Shown here in pieces: positions 57,069 to 64,000 of a stretch of DNA of 64,000 bases. The notes beneath the pieces were generated by a model. The model did no database searches, had not been told where the DNA came from, and saw only the letters and a list, made by a program, of their open reading frames with translations. The stretch spans positions 11,333,224-11,397,223 of the forward strand of contig OZ022596.1 of NCBI GenBank assembly GCA_963669155.1. The letters are read 5' to 3'. Position 1 is the first letter of the stretch. Every line of letters starts with the position of its first letter. The position numbers were made by a program, and so were the translations under genes. The stretch comes from Arbacia lixula. Taxonomy: Eukaryota > Echinodermata > Echinoidea > Arbacioida > Arbaciidae.

Positions 57069-57185
57069 CGAGACAAACGACTCGTTCTCGTGGCGACGCT
57101 CGGCGGGCCAGACGGGGTCGCAGATGGACGAGGGCAGCAGCTTCGTGGTGGACGTCCCCTCCTCTAACCTCCTTGACTCTTGTTT
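57069..57185 (+). CDS. CTNND: p120/delta-catenin family protein, exon 3
   Basis: The acceptor CTGTGCAG (57061-57068) is followed by C, which completes the AG from exon 2 to AGC (Ser). The exon then reads ETNDSFSWRRSAGQTGSQMD, EGSSFVVDVPSSNLLDSC and two bases (TT) before GTAAGT at 57186. The Ser-x-Phe-x-Trp-Arg pattern right after a serine-rich linker matches the FPWRS-type segment of plakophilin-4, and the LLDSC end resembles the LVDSC of delta-catenin. The subgroup is thus p0071/delta-catenin-like. Base composition is much more GC-rich than the flanking introns, as expected for a real exon. The exon keeps the open phase, so the gene continues beyond the window to the armadillo repeats, which are not present here. 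Partial decayed copies of the last 45 bases plus donor lie downstream. Confidence 0.88.
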
Positions 57186-57332
57186 GTAAGTGGGCAGTGT
57201 GGCAGTGGTAACAGACCTTTACCAAACATTGGCAGTGTTAATGCTCCTTCATTAAAGATTGGAATTCCACCATCCCATTCCGTAATACATTTTGTCTGCA
57301 TGATGTAGGATTTGTGAATCTTTATTACTACG

Positions 57333-57418
57333 TTTTGTGGTGGACGTCCCCTCCACTTAACTCCTTGACTAACGTTTAAGTGGGCAGTGTGCTTGGCAGT
57401 GTTAACGCACCTTCACCC
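57333..57418 (+). pseudogene. Decayed partial copy of catenin exon 3 end plus donor region
   Basis: TTTGTGGTGGACGTCCCCTC, then CTCCTTGACTAACG, then TTTAAGTGGGCAGTGTG copy the exon 3 tail and the first 50 bases of intron 3 (57142-57235). The reading frame has a TAA after the proline/serine codons. The donor GT is lost (TTTAAGT for TTGTAAGT), so this copy cannot act as an exon. Confidence 0.8.
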
Positions 57419-57497
57419 CGCTCCCTGTGCATGTTGTGTTATATTCATGTGCATGATAACAACCTTTATTCATTTGTATATGTAGTATTTATTTGTA

Positions 57498-57576
57498 TCG
57501 TGGTGGATGTCATATCTCTAAGATCCTTGTATTATGTAGTTTTCATGGTGTAGCGGTTTTAATGCGCCTTCACTGA
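57498..57576 (+). pseudogene. Second decayed copy of catenin exon 3 end
   Basis: TCGTGGTGGATGTCATATCTC, shortened in the match, then GATCCTTGTATTATGTAG, then TTTTAATGCGCCTTCACTG. It is more diverged than the first copy and has an in-frame TAA/TAG. Confidence 0.65.
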
Positions 57577-57677
57577 AATTTGATCTCCATACATCTTAGT
57601 TTCATTTTCCTCATTCTTCCATTTTCTAAAAAGTATTCATACAATATTTGATTTGATTAATATTTTAGTCATTTTTT

Positions 57678-57716
57678 TTGTGGTGGACGTCCCTGCTTAA
57701 CCACTGCTAACATGTA
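57678..57716 (+). pseudogene. Third decayed copy of catenin exon 3 end, split by a Tc1-like element
   Basis: TTTGTGGTGGACGTCCCTGC followed by CACTGCTAACATG. The copy is interrupted at a TA by the element at 57717-58575 and appears to resume at 58576 (TATCTATTGAAGTGG...GTGTAGCAGTG). Confidence 0.6.
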
Positions 57717-58575
57717 CAGTTGAGGCCAGAAGTTTACATACACCCAGGAAATTCAAATAGAAGTTGCCAAGGAGCATAAAATTTACTGTATTTCATAAAA
57801 TATTTGTGCTATCATGACAAATTTGATATTAAACAAATGAGTATGTCATGGCGGTTTATCACATTGCTTTGTCATCAGGAGCTGAAAAATATTTAGGTGT
57901 CATTTTTCCACAAAAAAAATCTTCATATTTTAGACAAATTCAAAATAAAAAATTGACAAAAACATTTCATGTTTGTGCTAGTTACTTCTCAACACAAACA
58001 TTTTACATTTCTTTGTTCAGTGGTGACATATCATGATAGAAAATGTATTATATATCATAGATTTGCATTTATATATTTCTATGCAATGATGTTTGAAAAT
58101 ATAATAACAAAACAATATAATACATTTGGCATGAATTTTACTTTTTTTTCTTCAAAGAAAATTCCACCTGAAATGTAATTTAATCTCAGTGGCATTCCTA
58201 TCATGTTAAAAGAGCTTAATATGCTCTTTCATTTGATACCAAATTCGTCATGGTAGTATTTATATTTCTGAAGATAGTAAATTTTATGATGTTTGGCAAG
58301 CGAACAAATTTCTCTGAATAGACCATTTTTGTTATGTATGCAAATGTTATTCCGGTAGTTGAAACAATACGTTACTAATGGGAACCCCAAAGCGTGTCCG
58401 AGGTTTGTCAGAGTAGCAACAACTCATAGATTCAAAGTGCATTCCATCCATTGAATCTGAATGACAATGTACAGGTGAATGCAATAATGCGTTACTATGC
58501 AGCTAGGGGGAAAGTTGTGAATACATTAGGAAAACGGTCGATTCCATGGGTGTATGTAAAGTTTGGCCTCAACTG
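57717..58575. mobile_element. Tc1/mariner-like non-autonomous element, 859 bp
   Basis: CAGTTGAGGCCAGAAGTTTA, then CATACACCCA, on the left and the complement of CAGTTGAGGCCAAACTTTAC, CATACACCCA on the right form about 30-bp inverted ends flanked by TA (57715-57716; 58576-58577). The ends closely resemble those of vertebrate Tc1-like elements of the Tdr1/Sleeping Beauty type. No transposase frame is present. Positions 58340-58545 are the inverted counterpart of the outer part of the 3935-6268 duplication (GTTACTAATGGGAACCCCAA; CCTCGGACAAGC complement). Confidence 0.88.
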
Positions 58576-58791
58576 TATCTATTGAAGTGGTTGTAGTGTA
58601 GCAGTGATCTCACACCTGACATTCATTACACATCACCATCAAGATTAATCTATAATTCCACATCATACACTTCCACAAATAATTTATTAATTTTGTTGCA
58701 ATATGTTTTTGTCCTTATGCAATGTTTTCTCTAATCTTTCATAATGCATTCATGATTTTTTTGCAAACTATTGTTATCATTTAATGTTGTC
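58576..58791. other. Intron sequence, nothing recognised
   Basis: AT-rich. Confidence 0.45.
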
Positions 58792-59411
58792 TAATTGACA
58801 GCCATCTTTGGCATCAACGTGTGAAGGCCTTCGTCCTGCAGTGGGCCAATCTTGGCTGCTGCTGCTGCTCCTGCTGCTGATGATGATGATGAATTCTCCC
58901 TATCGCATATAGCCCTCCGACTCTGAACACGTGTGGCGCTGTCATTTTTTTACCTTTTATTCTTAGGATATGAACTTCTGGTTCACGAACACAGTACTGC
59001 ACGAACATTCTATAGCCTTCGTCTTGCTTGTGACTTTTCATTCTTTCATTAGTCCATCCACAATCAATGTTGAGGTAGGCAAAAACATCGCCGTGAGTGA
59101 TTGTAGAGATTTTTTTCAAGTCCTTCGTCCATGTAACAACCCTTCCATTTTAATAGTGTGAGGTTTACGAGGGTCGAAATTACAGATTTTGTGCGTTATT
59201 GCGTGAATTGATTACGTACCAAACTCTTACTGGAAGTATACGTCCCAAGAGCAATCGATCAGATATCAGTATCGCGAGGTGATATTGCTTGATATCGGCT
59301 ATATGCGATAGGGAGAATTGACAGCCATCTTTGGCATCAACTTGTGGAGGTGGTCGCCCCGCACTGGGCCGATCTTGGCTGCTGCTGCTGCTGCTGATGA
59401 TGATGATGAAT
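58792..59411. repeat. Two direct copies of a 95-bp unit separated by a 420-bp insertion
   Basis: The unit GACAGCCATCTTTGGCATCA, then a CTTGGCTGCTGCTGCTG run, then (GAT)n GAATT occurs at 58796-58891 and 59320-59411. Between them, from AATT (58892-58895) to AATT (59316-59319), lies the element at 58896-59315. Removing it leaves a simple tandem dimer. Confidence 0.85.
58896..59315 (-). mobile_element. 420-bp inverted-repeat element carrying a short protein-like fragment
   Basis: CTCCCTATCGCATATAGCC (58896-58914) and GGCTATATGCGATAGGGAG (59297-59315) are perfect 19-bp inverted ends, with AATT on each side as target duplication or outermost tip. On the minus strand from 59119 a frame reads ITHGDVFAYLNIDCGWTNER, then MKSHKQDEGYRMFVQY, then EPEVHILRIK before running into the terminus. 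Codon use and residue pattern look like a true coding remnant. It faintly recalls the region upstream of the SWIM zinc finger in transposon-linked proteins. That match is from memory and weak. Confidence 0.7.
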
Positions 59412-60130
59412 TGGTTGATTATGTGTATCTGGGTCTCAGCGTGATGGTGGTTCCTTTGATCTATCTTTCTCTTTTCCACTTTGAACATTGAAGTATCGCG
59501 GTACGGCAGTGTTAACACATCTACTCAGTATCCATCTCAGTGCCAGTGAGTAGCGTCCGGTCTCTTATGTGCACAACTTGTTCTCCTGATTTAGCATGCG
59601 ATGCATGTTGTTTACAGGGCATGTAGACTCCTCCAGTCCAAACACACCCTAGCCTTGCTTTTAGACCCCTGGACATAATAATACTGATAGTGATAATAAT
59701 AATAATAATTCAGTTACAGTTTCAGTTTAGTTTATAAAAAATAGAGTACCAAAGTGTGACGTAATTTAAGCATCATTGGTTGTAAACAATGTGGGTAGAG
59801 CAAGCAGTAGTAATCACAACGGACTGTAATTAAGAATGTCCGACATTAGTCCGACAATATTGGACCGCTAGACCTCTCACTGGAACGAGTTTGTTGAGAG
59901 CCAATTGTCTTGACAACATGCTCATATGACGACACCACCTCTGTGCTCTATGGTTATTAGCGATTCTTATATAGAACATAAAGAACATAACACAAAGTGA
60001 TTGAACATGTCCCTATGCGCTGTTAATGTCATATTTCACACATTACATATAAAAATTATAATAATTGAAAAAATTATTACAGGCCACTGCAATGTACAAA
60101 TTAATAAGTGGAATAGAAATGTTTGATTAA
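59412..60130. other. Intron sequence; possible fifth catenin-derived unit near 59490
   Basis: CGGCAGTGTTAACACATCTA at 59502 resembles the GGCAGTGTTAACGCACCTTC phrase of the exon-3-derived units. An (ATA)n run lies at 59690-59710. Otherwise nothing. Confidence 0.35.
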
Positions 60131-60494
60131 AGGTAGCCTGTCCCTTTTGCAGACCTAATTCTGAAAGTTCCCTGACTATGTCATCATTTAAGGGAGAGTG
60201 GCTATATATACTTTCCCTGGAATCATCAAAGCATAATATTCGGTTTTGAGGAAAAAAATCTTCGATAATTGATCGAGCTTTCTTTTTTTGTACCACGAAA
60301 ATAGTCATAATTTAAAAAAGTCAACGGTCTGCAATCAATTTGAATCAAATCTCAGTGTTAGATTTTCATTTATTCTACAGGAGTTATAGTACCTCTGACC
60401 TTAAAATTTCACAGTTGGTATCCCAAAGATATGTGATAGATATGTGAAAACTTTCATGAAGTTTGCAGATGTTTGTAAAAGGGACGGGCCATCT
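60131..60494. mobile_element. TTAA-flanked MITE (AGGTAGCCCGTCCC family), copy 2
   Basis: TTAA (60127-60130) | AGGTAGCCTGTCCCTTTTGC ... AAAAGGGACGGGCCATCT | TTAA (60495-60498). The body matches 37526-37845 (CTGAAAGTTCCCTGACTATG; TTGATCGAGCTTTC). Confidence 0.88.
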
Positions 60495-60761
60495 TTAACA
60501 TGAGGCTGGAATAAGAGTCCCCACAATGAATGGGAAAATCCACTCTGAAGTGATATATTTTTTTTGAAAGGTTACATTTTAATCCCATGCCTTTAACGTA
60601 GGCTACGTGTTTGAACGTTTAATCTAGCATGCAAGTTTCAAGGTGCATGTACTGCGTTTTGTGGTTGTTTGAATACGAAATAATACTGACACTATCATGG
60701 CCAAGCTACATGACATCAGGTATAAAAAATAGTCACGCAATAAATCCACCCCCAGCCTTAA

Positions 60762-61252
60762 AGGGATAGTTTAACCTGAAGATGAGTTGGTTTCAATAAA
60801 AGCAGAAACATGAAAGAAACATATCAGCGAAGGTTTTAATCCATCAAAGGATAAGAAAGTTGAGATCTTTTGAAATTTTGATTTTGTGACGTCACGTGCG
60901 AGGTGCTCTCCCATATGTTGTGTGCTCTATTCCATAGAATGTTCTTTTTCTGTTTTTGACAATGGAATGATTTTTTTTTCATACAGGTATGTGTCCAAAA
61001 AAAAACATATATCAAATGATGTATCAAATTCACAGGTAAAGGGATGCATGTTTTTTTGAGAAAATGCACATTAAAAAAAAAATCACACACAACATACGAG
61101 GGAGGCACTTCGCATGTGACGTCACAAACTCAAAATTGTAAAAGATCATAACTTTCTTATCTTTTTGACAGAGTTTCATCGAACCTCTGATATGTTTCTT
61201 TCATGTGTCTGCTTGTATTGAAACCAAGTTAATTTCAGGGTGAACTATCCCT
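60762..61252. mobile_element. AAAGGGATAGTTCACCCTG MITE, full-length copy
   Basis: TTAA (60758-60761) | AGGGATAGTTTAACCTGAAG ... TTCAGGGTGAACTATCCCT | TTAA (61253-61256). Both arms carry GAAACATGAAAGAAACATAT and GAGGTGCTCTCCCATATGTT-type blocks in opposite orientation. Confidence 0.92.
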
Positions 61253-61360
61253 TTAAATGTAGATACATGTAATGAACGGACAAGTTTCAAGGTACTTGTG
61301 CATGTAGTGCATTGTGTGGTTGAGTGAATACATGCACTCGTCATACTATCATGGCCAATA

Positions 61361-61609
61361 CTGCCCTACTCTGACAAAAGGAAGCAACTAACAAAAGAGA
61401 CTTTTCTTGAAAATGAGCAAAATGTGTCTTTCACTTGCATTGGCATCAGTGCAAAATCACATCATATCAGATTTAATATCTCACAGCAAGATTAATATTT
61501 CTTGCCCAGATTTTGGCCATATGAAGGGAATGCTGGGTACAATCTAAGAATACCAATAACCCAGATTTGAGTGATTTGTCACTTGCTTCCTTTTGTCAGA
61601 GTAGGGCAG
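61361..61609. mobile_element. MITE with perfect 27-bp inverted ends
   Basis: CTGCCCTACTCTGACAAAAG, GAAGCAA and its exact complement bound a 249-bp element. AATA on each side is a possible 4-bp target duplication. The interior has CACTTGCATTGGCATCAGTG and no frame. Confidence 0.88.
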
Positions 61610-61673
61610 AATAGGTGGGACTAAATATCACCTTCCTTTTGTTCAGCTTATTGTTCTTTTCGTTTGCACTAAG

Positions 61674-62200
61674 GCCTTGATGTGTTAGACAAATATGTAG
61701 CCGTGATAGACAGGTATTGGCTTATAAAGCCGAGCTTCAGGGTGGTTAGTTCCTGTTTGTTATTTTTATCCCAAGATGGAATGAGAACATAAGGTCACAC
61801 CTTTATACAAAGACCACTGTCCACAAAGACTGTGTGTCTGAAAAGAAAAAACAAAAACATGGAACTTGAATCTCTTCATTTGGAGTACAGGCCTTGATGT
61901 ATTATACAAATATGTAACCATCATAATATAGACAGCTATTACACAGTAGTTTCTAAGGTCTAGCTTCAGGGTGGTTATTTTTTTTTGTTATTTTTTTTTT
62001 ATCCCGAGACAGAATGAAAATGTAAGCTCAAGCCTGTGTTTATTGACCACTGTCCTCAAAGATTGTCTTACTGTTCAGAAAAAAACATCCATTTTGGATC
62101 CCTTCCTTTGGAATTATGGCCTTGATGTTTTGTACAAATATGAGTTAAGCCTAGCTGCATGGTGGTTAGTTTTCGTGTGTTTTATCTATCTCGAGAGGGA
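61674..62200. repeat. Tandem repeat, about 220-bp unit, three copies
   Basis: GCCTTGATGTGTTAGACAAA, AGCTTCAGGGTGGTTAGTT, TTATCCCAAGATGGAATGAG and AAAGACCACTGTCC recur at about 61674, 61891 and 62119 (the last truncated). Confidence 0.82.
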
Positions 62201-62214
62201 TTGAGAATGGGTGT

Positions 62215-63052
62215 GTAAAAATTATGTAGCCTCTTTGCACGTCCAAAATATTTTGTAAAAATCATGGAAAAATGAAGGAAAACTTCCCTCCCAATAATAG
62301 AGCTGGACACTGCCTTTGAGTGGAAATATAGCGATCGCTAGATTTCGAAGACATCCGAGCTGGTCGTCTAAAACCTCCATGTTTTTTTGTAGTCTAGAGA
62401 CCAAGACTGCGATAATAATGATAATAATACATAGAATATATAAAGCGCACTTTCTATCTTAATTAGATACTCAAAGGCGCTTCAGAGCAAATTAAAGAGA
62501 GAGAGCGAGAGAGAAAAAAAAATACAATACAGGTATGAACTTATATCTCAAAAAGCACCATTATACATGTATGTCTTTAGGTTGCCCTTGAAGGTGGTCA
62601 CTGATGTCAGGGTTTTCAAACTCTGTGGAAGAGAATTCCACAGGGTTGGCCCTGCATGAGTAAAGGCCTGTTCTCCCCACGATCTCTTTGAAACCGGAAC
62701 TTGCAAAAGACCGGATATGGAGGATCTTAAGGTTCATGATGGTGGGTAGTTGTGAATTAAAGATTTATTGTAGCTGGGGGAAGTTTAAAGACAAGACGTT
62801 CCCTCAGCGATCAACACACATCATAGTTCTCCGCTTCACACTGTCCATGGTGAAGCGATTACTAGTATGTGGAGTGGCAGCTATACTGTATATGTGTGTA
62901 GACTAAGGTTGTTGCGATACTGCACATTTCAAACGTAAACAAGGATTTCCTGGAAAAGGTTCGATAGACCTTATCATACATCTTACCATTAGGGTATACT
63001 GCTGATTCCTGCCAAGTTTCATTATTTTTTCATTAATTACCTGTCTTTAAGC
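62215..63052. mobile_element. MITE family GACAGGGTGTCCC, interrupted copy
   Basis: The left part (CTTCCCTCCCAATAATAGAG; GTCTAGAGACCAAGACTGCG) and the right part (CGATCAACACACATCATAG; ACGTAAACAAGGATTTCC; CTGCTGATTCCTGCCAAGTT) are in family order. They are separated by about 370 bp of another repeat (62415-62790). Confidence 0.7.
62415..62790. repeat. Interspersed repeat with (ATA)n and GCGCTTTATA-type text
   Basis: GATAATAATGATAATAATAC, TATATAAAGCGCACTTTCTA and GGCGCTTCAGAGC lead into TGGAAGAGAATTCCACAGGG and CCCCACGATCTCTTTGAAAC. The style is common in marine invertebrate and fish genomes in my experience. Class unknown; its position splits the MITE at 62215-63052. Confidence 0.5.
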
Positions 63053-63793
63053 CTATTTTAAAAGACCACTGCATATATTAACATCACCTGTCTACAAAGA
63101 CAGTTGTTAAACTTGTAAAACTATTTGTAATATGACTCTTAGCTGCAATACTAGACTGTTTGAAAAAAAAACGAAACCTTTTCAGTTTCCATTTCATAAC
63201 CCGCATCTGAGAGACAAAATATATTTGATAGGAAAGTACACAGGGCCTTGGATGAGGCTATTGTTTGATTTGCGTCTTTAGTTATGGAGTTCTTTGTTTA
63301 CCCAGTACAAAGTGCATGTTTGTGCTGTGATGTCTACTCAGTCAAATTCAAATCAAAAGGAGCTAAATGTTGCCTTTGGCTAAATACAACTGGGAAAATT
63401 AAGTGTGCTCAGACCAACGTCACAATGAACTTGAGATTCATTTTTTACAGTAAAATTGGTTAATAACAAGTGTAGATAGTTGGTGTAAAATATATAATGG
63501 AAATTGGTTGGATGATGTTTCAATAAAACAGGGAAAAAAGAGGGAAGGAAATCAGGTTTTTGGATAAAAAAATTGAATGAAGAAGAGCAAAACATTCAAA
63601 ATCATATTACAACTGGGATAGTATGACATCACCACCTCATGACCGCGTTGCCAATTTGCCCTCAATGAATAGTGATCTTGGGATGAGTCATTCCTTTTTT
63701 ATTTAGATATCTGATTGTTCTTAGACTTTGTTGTGCTTTGTTATATTTTTGCATTGGCTTTTGAGAGCATCCCTCTTTTGACCAGAATGTCCC
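63053..63793. other. Intron sequence, nothing recognised
   Basis: AT-rich with short frames only. Confidence 0.5.
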
Positions 63794-63797
63794 TTAA

Positions 63798-64000
63798 AGG
63801 GATAAGTCACCCTAAATTCATGTTTGTTTCAATAAAAGCAGACACATGAAAGGAACATATTGCTGAAGGTTTGATGAAAATCCGTCAAAGGATAAGAAAG
63901 TTATGATCTTTTCAAATTGACAGATTTTCATCGAAATGTGACTTATATGCTTCGTTCATGTTTCTGCTTTTATTGAAACAAACATAATTTCAGTGCGAAC
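63798..64000. mobile_element. AAAGGGATAGTTCACCCTG MITE, short copy reaching the window edge
   Basis: TTAA (63794-63797) | AGGGATAAGTCACCCTAAAT, then GAAAATCCGTCAAAGGATAA and TTTCTGCTTTTATTGAAACA up to TTTCAGTGCGAAC at the edge. A central deletion joins the two arms directly, so the pairing is nearly loopless. The right TTAA would lie just outside. Confidence 0.85.

Overview
The window is eukaryotic and almost entirely non-coding. It is probably from an echinoderm (sea urchin or sea star type). This is an inference from repeats I associate with such genomes: the AAAGGGATAGTTCACCCTG inverted-repeat family, the ATGCCTCCGCC...(GTCC)n element, and the very frequent TACATGTA palindrome. The species is not determined. 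There are no operons, Shine-Dalgarno sites or dense open reading frames.

One real gene is supported: the 5' coding end of a p120/delta-catenin family gene (p0071/plakophilin-4, delta-catenin, ARVCF, p120 group) on the + strand. Three coding exons are visible: 52771-52881 (start ATG), 54810-54922 and 57069-57185. They have canonical splice sites and compatible phases (0, 0, 2, 2), and they encode the conserved N-terminal coiled-coil segment. The armadillo repeats must lie beyond position 64000. Intron 1 holds a long (GGA)n tract, the only assembly gap (53801-54000) and about 550 bp of polypyrimidine that runs into the exon 2 acceptor.

The rest is a dense layer of repeats. 1-7 kb: a reverse-transcriptase LINE relic, a tRNA-derived SINE and a 1.15-kb direct duplication. 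9-18 kb: four copies of a palindromic TA-flanked MITE, several TTAA-flanked MITEs and minisatellites. 19-25 kb: three terminal-inverted-repeat elements, one carrying a tandem series of AGGTCA direct repeats. 25-31 kb: a hAT MITE with a perfect 8-bp target duplication, an LTR and nested MITEs. 31.9-32.6 kb: polypyrimidine. 33.9-35.8 kb: a 17-bp satellite with a higher-order period near 1 kb. 38-40 kb: a purine-rich tandem array. 41-46 kb: more MITEs and a 1.5-kb element. 47.3-50.4 kb: a 3.1-kb non-autonomous hAT element with an 8-bp target duplication and a LINE 3' end nested inside it. 57.3-63.9 kb: decayed partial copies of catenin exon 3, a Tc1/mariner-like element, a nested 420-bp element and further TTAA MITEs.

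I found no novel gene system. The most useful observations are the exon-derived tandem repeats after catenin exon 3, several insertions whose target duplications can be read directly, the AGGTCA arrays, and the near-duplicate sequence on both sides of the assembly gap.
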